DNA of 64,000 bases from positions 310,001 to 374,000 of the forward strand of contig CAWFRG010000009.1 of the NCBI GenBank assembly GCA_963818205.1, read 5' to 3'. Position numbers and translations under genes: made by a program. Below, piece after piece: positions 49,328 through 59,733 of the stretch. The notes beneath the pieces were generated by a model that was not told the DNA's origin, did not search any database, and worked only from the letters and a program-made list of their open reading frames with translations. Positions within the stretch are counted from its first letter, which is position 1. Each line of letters begins with the position of its first letter. This stretch comes from CAVVYV01 sp963818205. Its GTDB lineage: Bacteria; Actinomycetota; Thermoleophilia; Solirubrobacterales; 70-9.

Positions 49328-52300
49328 CCGCCCTCCAGCAGCGAGAGCTGCGGCTCGCTTCCCCGCTCCTCGGCGGCGGGTCCCGCAGCGCCCGGCTCGA
49401 CCGGCGGCTCGGGGGAGTCGCGCAGAGTTGCCTCCGGCCCGTGGCTGCAGAGCCGCTCTCGCGCCGGGCAGTCGTGGCAGAGGGCGGCGTGCGGCCGGTC
49501 GGTGACCTGGAACTGCCCCTCGGCGAGCCCGCCGAGCAGATTCTCGATCCTCGCCCGCGCCGCCTTCAGCTCAGCCTCGTCGAAGCTGTCGGTGGCCGCT
49601 TGCTCAGGGCGCTCGAGGAAGACATAGGCGGTCTCGACCGGGGTCCCCCTCGCCGCGGCCGCGAGCGCATAGAGGTCGCGCTGGACGCGGTAGCGCCCGG
49701 CGGCGTCGACGGGATCGCGATCGCCGAGCCGGTCGGTCTTGTAGTCGACCACCGCGACCGAGCCATCGGGCCGCTCCGCCAAGAGGTCGATCGAGCCCCG
49801 GACCAGGGTGCCGCCCACCGAGAGCACGAAGGGCACCTCGGCGCTCAACTTTGCGCCGTCGAGCTGCTCACGCAGGGGCGAGTCCAGCCAGGCGCCGACC
49901 AGCTCGAGCGCCCGCTCGGTCTGCTCCTCGCTTCCCTCCAGGCCCTGCTCCCGGAGCGCCGCCGAGGCCCGCTCGGGACCTGGGTCGCGCCAGCGGTTGC
50001 GGGCGCTCCACTCGAGCAGCGCGTGCACGGCGACGCCCGGGCCGAAGCGGCGCCGGCTCTCCGGGCCCGCCTCCCCGTCGCCCCCGGGGGCGGCGCCCTC
50101 GGGCTGGCTGATCCCGAGCACCCGCTCGACGTAGAAGCGGTATCCGCACCGCTCGAATTCGGAGAGAGCCGAGTAGGAGAGCCCGCCGATCAGCGCCGGC
50201 GGCGCCGCCGGCCTGCTCAGCGGCGGCTCCGCCTCGGCCGATGGCGCGGCGTCGGGCTTCGACTCTCGGGCGACGAGCAGCTCCGCGCCGACGCCGGGCC
50301 CCGGTTCGCTCACCCGCACCCGGATGTCGCCACTTGGAGCGCCGTCAACCTCGGCCGCCGGGAGCTCGACATCGCGCTCCGCGGGGTCGCCGCCCAAGAG
50401 GGTTCGGATCAGCTGGTGACTGATCGGCTTCCGCCTAATCGGCTCGGCGTCGAGCGACTTGGGGTTGAAGGTGCCGCTGAGCAGCAGGCGGCGCTTCGCC
50501 CGGGTGGCGGCGACGTAGACGAGCCGCCCCTCCTCCTCGGCCTCGCGCTCGGCGGCCAACTCGGTCAAGTCCTCGTAGTCGCCAATCCGCTCCGCGGGGC
50601 GGCCGAGGCGGCCGAGCTGGACTCCGACTCGCGCCGCCTCGCCTCCGTCGGGCCCATCCGCTCCGGGTGCGACCCGCAGCGGGGTCCAGCCGAGCTGCAG
50701 GCCGCGGCCGAGGTCGGCGACCGCGACCACCCCGAACTCGAGCCCCTTGGCGGCGTGCACGGTCATCACCCTGACCCCGGCGTGGCCCTCGGCGCGGCTG
50801 GCGGCCTCGGCCTCGCGGTCACGCTGGCCGGCCCGCGTCCGCAGGTAGTCGAGGAAGGCGCCGAGGTCCGGTCCCTCGCGAGCGTCGAACTCGCGAGCAA
50901 GGCGCATCAACTTCCGGGCGTTCGCCCAGCGAGCTGGGCCGTCGTCGCGCAGCAGGGTGGTGAGGTCGTAGCCGAAGGTGGTGGCGACGCGATCCGTGAG
51001 CGCCTCCAGGCCGCCCTCGGTGCCCAGCCGTCGCAGCTCCCCGAGCCTGGTGGCGAAGCCGCGCAGCCGCTCGAGCTCCTCGGCCGGGATCAGCCCCGCC
51101 GCGTCCGGGTCGCCGAGCTCGGGCTCCTTGCCGTCGACCAGGTCTCGGATCAGCGGCCAGACGTGGAAGAGGCTCTCGCGTCCGTTGTCGCCGGGGGCGC
51201 TGGCCGCGCGGCGGAGCAGCCAGAGGGTGTCGGGGAGCACCGCACACGCCGGCGACGCGAGAGCGCCGAACAGGGCCTCGTCGTCGAGCGGGTTGGCGAT
51301 GACCGCCAGCAGGCAGCGCAGATCCTCGATTTGCTGTTGCGACCAGAAGCCGCGCCCTCCGACCACGTAGGGGTCGAGACCGGCGTCGCCCAGCGCCCGC
51401 TCCACCGCCGCGACGTGGGTGAAGGCCCGCATCAGGACGACGATCTCGGCGGGCTCCTCGCCCTGATCGACGAGCTCGCGCAGGCGCGCCGCCAGCCGCC
51501 TTGCCTCGGCGACCTTGGAGCCCGAGCTGGGGTCGTCGTCCGGGCGCGGTAGCGCGGTCTCCTCGGCCTCCCACGCCTTCTTGTTGTCGACGGTCAGGAG
51601 CAGCTCGACCGGCGCCTCGCTCACCTGCCGAGCCTGAGCCGCGCCGCGCCGCGGTCAGCGGCTCAAAGCCCGGCAGCAGCCCGGCGCCGATCGCGTTGGT
51701 CGCGGCCACCAGCCCGGGCGCCGCCCTGAAGTTGCCGGTCAGCGGCAAGGCGACCCCGTTCGGCTCGCCGCCCTCGGCGAAGCGGCGGTGCTCGCGGCGG
51801 TAGACCTCGACGTCGGCGTGGCGGAAGCCGTAGATCGACTGGAACTCGTCGCCGACCAGGAACAACCTCGTCTCCGGTGCCGCGCAGCTGCTCGATCAGG
51901 CCGAGCTGGAGCCCGTTGGTGTCCTGGAACTCATCCACCATCAGATGCCGGAACTGCTCGCGGTAGCGGTCGCGAATCCGCTCCGATCCGCGCAGCAGCT
52001 CGACCGCCCGCAGCTGCAGGTCCTCGAAGTCGAGCGCCGAGCGGGCGGCCTTGAGCTCCTCGTAGCGCCCTCCGAAGCCGGTGACCAGCTCGCGGAGCTG
52101 CTCGTAGGCGGGGCGGAGCACCTGGGCGGCGACGGCTGAGCGCGCCCGCTTCAGCGCCCGGGTGTAGCGCTCGCAGGCCTCGCCGTCGAAATGCTTCCCC
52201 TTGGAGAGGATCTCGAGCCCGCCCAGCTTGGCGAGGAGCTCGGCGTCGGCAGCGGCGCCGGGGTCGAGCTCGCCGGCGGCGGCAATCCGCTCCCGGCTCA

Positions 52301-52973
52301 GCTGTCCCTTGGCGCCGGCGGCTTCGGCGCACTCCGGCTGCGCCTCCTTCGCCGCCTCGACCAGGGCGCCGATCGCTTCGGCCGGGTCGGCTTCGGGGGG
52401 CTCGGGCAGCCCCGGAGCGGGATCGCCGTGGCTGCGGAGCTCATCGTAGGCACCGCGGGTCATCTCCAAGAGAGTGCGGCGGCGGTTGGCCGCCGCCAGC
52501 TCCAGCGCCTCGGCCTCGCCTGCCTCGACCAGCTCCTCGAGCGCCGCGTCGAACGCGCGGGTAGCGAGTCGGTCGGCCTCGGCCTCGTCGACCACCCGGA
52601 AGCGTGGGTCGAGCCCGGCGGCGGCGGGGTGGGAGGCGAGCAGCCGGCGGCAGAAGCCGTGAATGGTCGAGATCCAGGCGCGGTCGGTCGCCGCCTGAGC
52701 GTCCCGCAGCGCCTCGAGCCGCTCCCCGCTCGCCTCCCGGCCGCGCTCGATCAGCTCCTCGCGCACCCGGCGGCGGAGCTGGTCGGCGGCCCGTTCGGTG
52801 AAGGTGAAGGCGAGGATTCGCTCGACCCCACCCTCAGGGTCGAGCGCCGCCGCGCAGAAGCGATCGACCAGCACCGTGGTCTTGCCGGTTCCCGCCCCGG
52901 CCCGGAGGAAGACGTCGCGCTCGCGATCGGCGACCGCGCCGAGCTGCTGCTCGGTGCGCTCCGGCCGGCTCAT
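49324..52973 (-). CDS. addA: AddA-like helicase-nuclease (UvrD superfamily), frameshifted twice
   Basis: About 1215 residues when mended. N-terminal frame (start 52973): Walker A FLRAGAGTGKTTVLVDRF, ISTIHGFCRRLLASHP, FRHLMVDEFQDTNGLQ. Breaks near 51870 and 51650 lead to LVGDEFQSIYGFRHADVEVY, ALPLTGNFRAAPGLV, and the last frame with VRVMTVHAAKGLEFGVVAVADLG and YVAATRAKRRLLLSG. The C-terminal PD-(D/E)XK nuclease reads VRGSIDLLAERPDGSVAVVDYKTDRLG. With AddB it would resect double-strand breaks for RecA. Its start overlaps the stop of the AddB gene (ATGA). Confidence 0.87.
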
Positions 52974-55900
52974 TCCTCCTGCTCCTCCTCGCCGTGGGGC
53001 TCATCCTCGGGGAGTCCGCGCTCGCGACGGCAGATCGGCTGGAACTGGCAGTAGTCGGGGCAGCGGTTGCCGATCGGGCGGCGGCCGATGTTGCCGCCGC
53101 GGATCGCGCCGACGATCTCCTCTGCCCGCTCCTTCGCCTCGGACAGGGCCTGCTCGAAGTCCTCGTCCTTGAGCTGGTCGCCCGGCCTCGGGTCGAGCCC
53201 CTCGAGCTCCTCGCCGAGCGCCTTTCGCAGCAGCCCCCTCGGCGTCCGGTCGCTGCTTCCGCCGAGCGGTCGGTAGAGGCCCCCGGCGAGCTCGAGGCCC
53301 CAGATCTCGCGGGCCGCGAGCAGGTAGAGCTGCAGCTGGAGCCTTCCCTTTTTCTCCAGCATCCCCTTGCCGCCCTCCACCTTCGCCCCCGACTTGTAGT
53401 CCTGAACCAGGGCTTCGCCCGCCGGGCCGATGTCGATCCGGTCGATCTGGCCGTGGACGCCTCCGCCCTCGAGCCTCAACGGCGGCTTATCGGAGCCCTC
53501 GAACCCGAAGCGGGCCTCGGCGAACTTGGGGTCCGGCTCGAACGGGGTCGCGGTGCGCGCCTCGTCGGCGAGGAAGGCCAGCACCAGTCCCTCGACCCGC
53601 CGGAGGGCCGCCGCGGTGTCGGCCCGTTCGCGCGGGAGCCGCTCCGGGCCGATCTCCTCGATCAGCTCGCTGGCACGCGCCGTCCATCGTTCGAGGCTCG
53701 CCGTAGTCGGGCGGCGGTCGTCGCTGGGCGGCTCCGCGTAGAGCTGCTCGAGCACCTTGTGGGCGATCATCCCGGCGGTCAGCGGCTCCTCCTCGGGACC
53801 GATCCGCCGCGGCTTCAGCTCGTGGTCGACGAACCAGCGGTAGGGGCACTCGGCGTACTCCTCCAGGGTGGACGGGCCAAAGAGCTCGTTCGCGCGCATC
53901 CGCTCGAGCACGGGCGGGAGCCTCAGCGGGCCCGGCCTCAGTCGCTCGACCGTGGTGCTCTCGGCGGCGGCCGCCAGGCGGGCGACGACTCGCTCTCGGA
54001 CCGGCGCGCTCGTCGCAGCCTCGACGCCAGCCGCGGCCTCGGCCCTCGCCAGCTCCGCTTCGCTCGGGGCCTCGCCGGGCGAAAACACGGACTCGGCGAG
54101 GCCCCGGCCGGCCGCCTCGGCGACGATCGCCTCGTCGCGCTCCTCCGTGTCTTCGGGCAGCGGCGGATCGAGCAGCTCCCGCACCTCGTCGACGAACGGG
54201 GAGCGGCTGGCGGCGCCGCCCTCGTCATCGGCGCTTCTCCAGGACAGCCACAGTCGCCGTTTCGGTCGCGAGAGGCAGACCGAGAACAGGTAGCGGTCCT
54301 CGACCTCTGCCTTCTGTCGGGGCGGCAGCGCCAGGGTCGAGCGCGCCTCGTCGGAGAGCAACGGGCCGCCGGTGTCGCGGCGGGGGAAATCGCCGTCCTG
54401 GAGTGAGGCGACGAACATGTGACTGACCCGGCGGGCGCGGGCGCGGTAGGGGCTGATCACCCTTACCCGGCCCTCGGTCGGCCCCCGCCACATCGGTACG
54501 TCGATCCCGGCGACCGCCGCGATCACTTCCTCGGGGGAGTGGGGGAGGCCGAGCTCAGCCAGTTCCTCCAGCGCCTGCTCGGCGTCGGCACCGGCGCGAA
54601 GCTCCAGGGCGCGATCCTCGCTCGCAGTCGCTCCTCGGCGCCGGAGCGCGAGCTCGGCGACCCAGCGAGCCTGCCGGCCTGCCTCGCGGAGCAGTTCCGG
54701 GCCGGATCCGGCCAGGCGCAGGCGCTCGACCTCCCGCAGCCCCCCGCTGCCGTCGCCGTCCCAGGCTGCGATCGCCTCGTCGGTGCTTCGCAGCCGCCCG
54801 CGGAGCAGCTTCCGCTCGAACCAGTCGACCCGGGAGGGGGAGGCAACCCCCGGAGTGCGCAGGTAGGCGAGCAGATCGGAGGCGCGGCGGCGACCAACCG
54901 CCGCCTCGAGCAGCGCCACCAGCCCGGCCCCGGTGGCGGTGCGGGTAAGCGCCAGGTCTGCCTCGACCGCGGCCGGGATCTCGAACCGCCCGAGCACCCT
55001 GCGGTAGAGCGGGCCGGCAGATGCCGGGTCGCGGAGGACGATCGCGATCTCGCCGGCGGGGACGCCGTCGTGGAGGAGGCGGGCGACCTCGGCGCAGACC
55101 GCTTCGGCCTCCGCCAGCTCTCCCGCCGAGGCGAGCAGGGCGAGCCCGCCGTCGTTGGCGATCGGCTCCGGCTCGGGCTCGGCGGGCTCGCCGAAGCGGC
55201 GCTCGAGCTCGAACAGCGTCCCGCTCATCGTGAACCTGGGGTCGGGCTCGAGCTCCGTGATCTCGACGCCGTCGACATCGCGGAGCTCGGCGAAGAGGCT
55301 GCCCCGCGCCGCCGCCAGCACCTCGCGGTCCTCCCAGGGAAGGGCGATCGTCACCTCGGTGCCGCGCCAGAGCTCGCGGACCAGCTCGAGCTGCTCCACG
55401 GTGAGGTCGTCGAAGCCGTAGAGGAAAAGGGGCCGAGCGCCCCAGGCCTCGGGCCGGGCGCGCAGGGCGGCGGTGGCCGCGGCCGCCAGCGAGTGGTCGT
55501 CGTGGCGGCCGAGGTCGTCGCGGACCTCCAGATAGGCCTGGTAGAGCGCCGCGATCTCGAGCTCATACGAACCCGCCTCGGTGGCGCGCTCGCGAAGGGC
55601 GAGCGGATCGATCGCGGCCGCCTGAAGCTCGGAGACGAGCTCGTCGAGCGCGGCGGCGAAACCGGGACGCGTGGCCGATGCGGCGAGCAGCCGAAGCTTC
55701 GTCCGGGAGACGGCATCTCGGGCAAGGCGCCGCCGCTGGATAACGCTCAGCGCCGGGCCCGCCGGGGCGTCGGTCGCCCGCGCGACCAGGGCGAAGAGCC
55801 GGTCGAAGGTGACGGTCGAGGCGCCGACGACGGGCTCGCCCCGCGAGGTCAGCTCGCGCTCGAAGCGCTCGACGTCGTCCACCGTGGGCACGACGAGCAC

Positions 55901-55990
55901 CGGGTCGCGGCCGGCAGCGGCCCGGAAGCCCTCCAGGACCACGCCGGTGCGGCCGGAGTTGGGAGGGCCCGCGATCAGCGAGAGCGGCAT
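52970..55990 (-). CDS. addB: AddB-like nuclease subunit with degenerate Walker A
   Basis: 1006 residues from ATG 55990 (MPLSLIAGPPNSGRTG); ATG 56002 is an alternative. Helicase-like folds fill the N-terminal two thirds, and the ATP loop reads GPPNSGRT, with Arg where the catalytic Lys should be. The C-terminal RecB-type nuclease has GGVHGQIDRIDI and VQDYKSGAKVEG, framed by Fe-S cysteines: ECPYRWF upstream and CPDYCQFQPIC at the end, as in AddB. Acts with AddA on DNA ends. The operon order addB-addA-GGCT uses four-base overlaps. Ends in acidic EEEQEE. Confidence 0.85.
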   Translation of the reverse strand: MPLSLIAGPPNSGRTGVVLEGFRAAAGRDPVLVVPTVDDVERFERELTSRGEPVVGASTVTFDRLFALVARATDAPAGPALSVIQRRRLARDAVSRTKLRLLAASATRPGFAAALDELVSELQAAAIDPLALRERATEAGSYELEIAALYQAYLEVRDDLGRHDDHSLAAAATAALRARPEAWGARPLFLYGFDDLTVEQLELVRELWRGTEVTIALPWEDREVLAAARGSLFAELRDVDGVEITELEPDPRFTMSGTLFELERRFGEPAEPEPEPIANDGGLALLASAGELAEAEAVCAEVARLLHDGVPAGEIAIVLRDPASAGPLYRRVLGRFEIPAAVEADLALTRTATGAGLVALLEAAVGRRRASDLLAYLRTPGVASPSRVDWFERKLLRGRLRSTDEAIAAWDGDGSGGLREVERLRLAGSGPELLREAGRQARWVAELALRRRGATASEDRALELRAGADAEQALEELAELGLPHSPEEVIAAVAGIDVPMWRGPTEGRVRVISPYRARARRVSHMFVASLQDGDFPRRDTGGPLLSDEARSTLALPPRQKAEVEDRYLFSVCLSRPKRRLWLSWRSADDEGGAASRSPFVDEVRELLDPPLPEDTEERDEAIVAEAAGRGLAESVFSPGEAPSEAELARAEAAAGVEAATSAPVRERVVARLAAAAESTTVERLRPGPLRLPPVLERMRANELFGPSTLEEYAECPYRWFVDHELKPRRIGPEEEPLTAGMIAHKVLEQLYAEPPSDDRRPTTASLERWTARASELIEEIGPERLPRERADTAAALRRVEGLVLAFLADEARTATPFEPDPKFAEARFGFEGSDKPPLRLEGGGVHGQIDRIDIGPAGEALVQDYKSGAKVEGGKGMLEKKGRLQLQLYLLAAREIWGLELAGGLYRPLGGSSDRTPRGLLRKALGEELEGLDPRPGDQLKDEDFEQALSEAKERAEEIVGAIRGGNIGRRPIGNRCPDYCQFQPICRRERGLPEDEPHGEEEQEE

Positions 55991-56165
55991 CGAGGCCAGC
56001 ATAGGCCCGGCCGCGGCGCAGGGCCAAGGCCGCGCGGGCCTCAAAACGGCGTCCTTCCACGCATAACGCGCGGAAACTTCGGGCCTGGTTTTACCGTCGG
56101 GGGGCGGTTCTATCTTTGCCCCCGCGTCATCCAACGAGAGCCCCCTGAGGGAATTGAGAGCCGAC

Positions 56166-56621
56166 ATGTCACTTTGCTTCGTAGACCCCGCCGACGCGAT
56201 CCGAGCGATCGCTGACTCGGTCGGCCGCGAGGCGCGCCGCCAGCTCCTCGGCGAGGCGGTACGAGCCTGGGTCGACGAGATCCCGGATACCGAGCTCGAG
56301 ACCCACTACGCGAAGGCGATCTCCGAGCTCGACGAGCACGACATCTCGATGCTGGCCGCCTGGCACGGCTCGATGGAGGTCGGGCACCCGCTCCCCAACC
56401 GCGACTTCCTCATGGGCGCCTTCGACTCGCTCGGCGAGCACCGCCGCGAGGCCTTGAAGCTCGCCGCGGGCTTCCGTGGCGAGGAGGCCTTCGAGGAGGG
56501 GATCAGCGAGGAGCGCGCCCTCGACCTGGTGCTCGAATGGCTTTCGCCGGCCCGCCTGATGGAGCTCGCCCGCGAGGCGACCGAGCTCTACATCTGGGAC
56601 CGCTCCGGCAGCGACAACTAG
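56166..56621 (+). CDS. Hypothetical helical protein, 151 residues
   Basis: Unrecognised all-helical acidic protein: SLCFVDPADAIRAIADSVGREARRQLLGEAVRAWVDEI, HDISMLAAWHGSMEVGHPLPN, LEWLSPARLMELAREATELYIWDRSG. No signal peptide or membrane helix. The 175-base gap upstream holds a possible promoter (TATCTT near 56113) and no other gene. Possibly cotranscribed with the membrane protein that follows after 30 bases. Confidence 0.6.
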   Translation: MSLCFVDPADAIRAIADSVGREARRQLLGEAVRAWVDEIPDTELETHYAKAISELDEHDISMLAAWHGSMEVGHPLPNRDFLMGAFDSLGEHRREALKLAAGFRGEEAFEEGISEERALDLVLEWLSPARLMELAREATELYIWDRSGSDN

Positions 56622-56651
56622 CGGTTTCGCGGCGCATAGGATCGCCCAACC

Positions 56652-57050
56652 GTGAGACTGCCGCCGCTGCTCCTCGAGCAATCCCGCTCCGTCCAAATAC
56701 TGCTGGCCGTCGTCCTTCCGGCTCTCTACGGGGCCCTGACCGGGTACTTCCTCGGTGTCTCGGAGGCCACCTACCTCGTCCTCTCGGTGCTCGGTGTTCT
56801 CGGCGGCATCGGCGCCGGTTTCGATCACGTTGGAGCGGCAACCGGAGCGAAGCGCGGGCTCATCGCCGGCTCGATCTTCGGCGGATCGATCCTGCTCGCG
56901 CATGAGATCCACGGCGCTGACGCGAAGGCCGACCTGCCCGAGCCAGCGATTCTGCTGGTACTGATCACCACCGTTCTCGGGGTCGGATTCGCGGCGCTGG
57001 GCGGCTGGTTCCGTGAGCGGGCGATGCGACGGGAGGCAGCTGCTCCCTAA
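56652..57050 (+). CDS. Small membrane protein, 132 residues
   Basis: Four predicted helices: VQILLAVVLPALYGALTGYFLG, YLVLSVLGVLGGIGAGF, GLIAGSIFGGSILLAHEI and AILLVLITTVLGVGFAALGGWF. GTG start. Charged loop HGADAKADLPEP. Its stop overlaps the convergent HAD gene by four bases. No family recognised. Confidence 0.7.
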   Translation: MRLPPLLLEQSRSVQILLAVVLPALYGALTGYFLGVSEATYLVLSVLGVLGGIGAGFDHVGAATGAKRGLIAGSIFGGSILLAHEIHGADAKADLPEPAILLVLITTVLGVGFAALGGWFRERAMRREAAAP

Positions 57051-57703
57051 AGGCCCAGCGCGTTCCGGATCTCCGGGATCGCCTGGTCGTTGCTCCGGTA
57101 ATGGACCGCGGTCATCCCGAGCCTCGCCGCCGCCTCGCAGTTGACGTCGGCGTCATCGATGAACAGGCAGCGATCAGGGGCGACACCGCCGAGCCGCTCG
57201 AGGGTGAGCTCGTAGATCTCGGGCTCCGGCTTCCGGCAGCCGACGAAGGCTGAGTCGACCACCAGTTCGAAGATCTCGTCCACCGGCAATATCGCCCGCC
57301 AGAGCGGCTCCCACTCGCGGACGTTGTTGGTCAGCATCGCCATCCGGTGTCCGTCGTCCTTGAGCTCGCGCATCAAATCGATCATCGGCTCGTTCGGATG
57401 GAGCGCCTCGAAGTAGATCTCGCGGAAGCGGTGCATCTCCGGGCGATGGCCCAGCTCGGGCTCGAGGGCGTCGCCGACCTTGGCCAGGAAATCGACCTCG
57501 CTCACCTGTCCCTTCTCGAGCTCGTACAGCGGATGCTTGCCCTCGTTCTCGGCGATCACCGCCATCGCGTTCCCCAGCTGTTCGAATGGGATCCCGGTCT
57601 CGTCCTGGACCGCGGCGAAAGACTGCACCAGCGGCGTGGTCAGGACTCCGCCGAAGTCGGAGATCACGGTGGTGATCCGCTGGTCTGGCTCGGCCATCGT
57701 CAC
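57047..57703 (-). CDS. HAD-superfamily hydrolase
   Basis: 218 residues. Motif I DFGGVLTTPL (nucleophile Asp), motif II MLTNN, Lys in GCRKPEPEIYELTLERLG, motif III/IV FIDDADVNCEAAARLGM. The cap (FEQLGNAMAVIAENEGKHPLYELEKGQVSEVDFLAKVG) is like the epoxide-hydrolase/haloacid dehalogenase subfamily IA. Phosphatase or dehalogenase of unknown substrate. Its ATG overlaps the upstream gene's stop. Confidence 0.85.
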   Translation of the reverse strand: MTMAEPDQRITTVISDFGGVLTTPLVQSFAAVQDETGIPFEQLGNAMAVIAENEGKHPLYELEKGQVSEVDFLAKVGDALEPELGHRPEMHRFREIYFEALHPNEPMIDLMRELKDDGHRMAMLTNNVREWEPLWRAILPVDEIFELVVDSAFVGCRKPEPEIYELTLERLGGVAPDRCLFIDDADVNCEAAARLGMTAVHYRSNDQAIPEIRNALGL

Positions 57704-58453
57704 CCCCGCCAGATCAGGTAGCTGCCGAGGCCCTCGGCGCCCTCGGTCGAGCAGCGCAGCAGCGCCGCAGTCACACCCCGGTCGGCGGCCTCAGTGCCGC
57801 CCAGCCGGGTGCCAGCAGACCTTGTGGCTGCCGCCCTCGTCGTCTGCTCCTCGCCCTCCGGCCAGAGCTCGAGGCCGGCCCGGGTCTGGCGCCCGGCCTC
57901 GTCGTACTGGGTGGAGAGGAGCGCCTCCCCAAAGGCGACGGCGCCGCCTTCGGGCTCGAGCAACCAGGCCGGCGGCCTCCTCGTCGCCGTGGCTCTCGGC
58001 GCCCGGGGCGCCGCGCGAGCAGAGCAGCAGGAGCGAGCCCTCGGCCGCCTCGATCGCCAGGTGCCGGAAGCGCCCGGCGCCCTCGAGGGGATCAGCGGCC
58101 CAGCGGCTCAGGTGCCCGGGACATTGGAAGGTCCGGCCCCAGCCCTTGGAGCGGACCGTTGCCGTGCAGATCGCCGCCTCCAGGGCCCCGCCGGGTGGCT
58201 CCGCTTCCCCCGGCGATCGCGGCTCGACGGTGCCGGGACTGGGGACCAGGGTCGCCTCCACCTCGGCGCCCTTGGTGCGCATCTCGAGCCGCACTCCCTC
58301 GCCCTCCGGCGAGATGCCGACCTCCGCCTCCTGAACCTCGTTGCTGTTGAGCAGGAGGCCGCCGCGCCCGCCGAGCTCCCAGGCGACGCCGCCGACGCCG
58401 GCGGCGAGGTCGGAGAAACCGCAGACGATCGCGGCCGATCCTCCGTCGCTCAT
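57700..58453 (-). CDS. Hypothetical protein, frameshifted
   Basis: About 250 residues when mended. The N-terminal frame (start 58453) gives AAIVCGFSDLAAGVGGVAWELGGRG and GISPEGEGVRLEMRTKGAEVEATLVPSPGT; the frame breaks near 57965 and continues LEPEGGAVAFGEALLSTQYDEAGRQTRAGLELWPEGEEQTTRAAATR to TGA. Several beta-rich segments; no family I can name. Overlaps both neighbours by four bases (ATGA), so it sits in a compact minus-strand operon between fxsA-like and HAD genes. Confidence 0.6.
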
Positions 58454-59100
58454 CCTTCGGCTGGCTTCTTGGGAGGCGGCGGCAGCTCGTCATCGTCACG
58501 GATCTCCTGGCCGCTGCCCTCGATGTCATCGGGTCGGGGGCCGCCGCGGCGAGTCCGCCCCGGGAAGAGTGCCTCCTCCCAGCCGGCGGGGTCGGGTGCG
58601 CGGCGGCCACTCCGCGGAGGCCCTCCGGGTGCACCGGGTCCACCAGGTCCGCCGGGGGAAGGGCCGTCCGGCGCCGGCCTCCGGCGCGCTCCGCGCCGCC
58701 GGACCTGCCCGTAGCCCCAGGTCGCGCCCGCGGGCCCCATCGAGAGTCGGCCCCTCACGATCCTGGCCATCAATGCCCGGACGATCGCCCGGGTGGGCGG
58801 GATCAGCAGGATCAGGCCGACGATGTCGGTGAGGAAGCCTGGGGTGAGCAAGAGGGCGCCGCCGAAGATGATCAGGACACCGTCGAGGACCTCCTTGTGC
58901 GGGAGCCGGTTCTCGGCCAGCGCCCGGTTGAAGCGCACCCAGGCGGCGCGCCCCTGCTGGCGGAGGAGGAAGGCGCCGAGGAAGCCGTCGAGGATCAGGA
59001 TGGCGATCGTCGGCCCGACCCCAATCGCGCCGCCGACCTGGATGATCACGTAGAGCTCCGCGATCGGCACCAGGATGAAGAGGAGAACCAGCAGGAACAC
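58450..59100 (-). CDS. FxsA family membrane protein
   Basis: 216 residues. MFLLVLLFILVPIAELYVIIQVGGAIGVGPTIAILILDGFLGAFLLRQQG is the FxsA signature with two helices, followed by VLIIFGGALLLTPGFLTDIVGLILLIPPTRAIV. The long C-terminal Gly/Pro/Arg-rich tail is an actinobacterial extension. FxsA in E. coli relieves phage T7 exclusion by F; the general role is unclear. First in the minus-strand operon with the two genes downstream. Confidence 0.88.
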   Translation of the reverse strand: MFLLVLLFILVPIAELYVIIQVGGAIGVGPTIAILILDGFLGAFLLRQQGRAAWVRFNRALAENRLPHKEVLDGVLIIFGGALLLTPGFLTDIVGLILLIPPTRAIVRALMARIVRGRLSMGPAGATWGYGQVRRRGARRRPAPDGPSPGGPGGPGAPGGPPRSGRRAPDPAGWEEALFPGRTRRGGPRPDDIEGSGQEIRDDDELPPPPKKPAEG

Positions 59101-59154
59101 GGCCCGGAAGGCTACTCGGGGCGGCTCGCGGGCCCACCTCCGTATCCTTTAGGA

Positions 59155-59382
59155 ATGACCCGTGAGCAGGCAGAGAATGAGCGGAATCGGATGGCCGAGC
59201 GAGCATCCGGAGGCGACCTGGATGATTGCCGAGCAATCGCCCGGGGACTGGAGCCTGGTCAAGGTGGGGCTGAAGCCCGCCGACTCGGCGAGCGCCGAAG
59301 CCACCGAAGCGAAGCCGAAGCCGCGGAGCCCGAAGATCCGCGTAGTGCTCTCAGCCGCAATGTCGGGCCCGGATACAACTGA
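59155..59382 (+). CDS. Small hypothetical protein with compensating frameshifts
   Basis: Start ATG 59155 (TREQAENERNRMA); then frame 2 from about 59200 (EHPEATWMIAEQSPGDWSLVKVGL, then EATEAKPKPR), returning to the first frame near 59330 (EDPRSALSRNVGPGYN, TGA 59380-59382). The mended protein of about 75 residues reads like a short conserved actinobacterial protein with a WxV-KVGL strand. Function unknown. It lies just upstream of the MIP18-family gene. Confidence 0.5.
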   Translation: MTREQAENERNRMAERASGGDLDDCRAIARGLEPGQGGAEARRLGERRSHRSEAEAAEPEDPRSALSRNVGPGYN

Positions 59383-59415
59383 TCGCAGCCGTCTGAGCGA
59401 ATCACGCTGGGTACG

Positions 59416-59733
59416 ATGGACAAGATGGCAACAGAGACGACAACCGAAGAGGACATCTACGAGGCACTCGAAGAGGTGATCGACCCCGAGCTGGGGCTCG
59501 ACTTCGTCTCCCTCGGGCTCGTCTACGACGTCGACATCGAGGGCGACGAGGCCCACATCACCTTCACCCTGACCACCCCCGCCTGCCCGATCGGGCCGCA
59601 GGTCTCCGAGCAGATGCGGGAGTTCGTCGGCGACCTCCAGGGGATCAGCAAGGTCCACCCGAAGATGGTCTTCGACCCACCCTGGTCCCCGGAGATGATG
59701 TCCGAGGACGCGAAGTTCGCGCTCGGGTATTAA
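59416..59733 (+). CDS. MIP18/PaaD-like (DUF59) metal-sulfur cluster assembly factor
   Basis: 105 residues from ATG 59416 or 102 from ATG 59425. DIYEALEEVIDPELGLDFVSLGLVYDVDIEG is the DUF59 core, THFTLTTPACPIGPQVSEQMRE carries the single conserved Cys, and PKMVFDPPWSPEMMSEDAKFALG is the C-terminal signature of the SufT/PaaD/MIP18 family. Likely acts in Fe-S cluster assembly. No suf genes are adjacent. Confidence 0.9.
   Translation: MDKMATETTTEEDIYEALEEVIDPELGLDFVSLGLVYDVDIEGDEAHITFTLTTPACPIGPQVSEQMREFVGDLQGISKVHPKMVFDPPWSPEMMSEDAKFALGY

Noticed and set aside
49441..51552. Plus-strand ORF of 703 residues opposite addA
   Set aside because: Low-complexity shadow frame; the minus strand carries clear UvrD and nuclease motifs.
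54419..56215. Plus-strand ORF of 598 residues opposite addB
   Set aside because: Same reason: no recognisable protein, and addB is continuous on the other strand.
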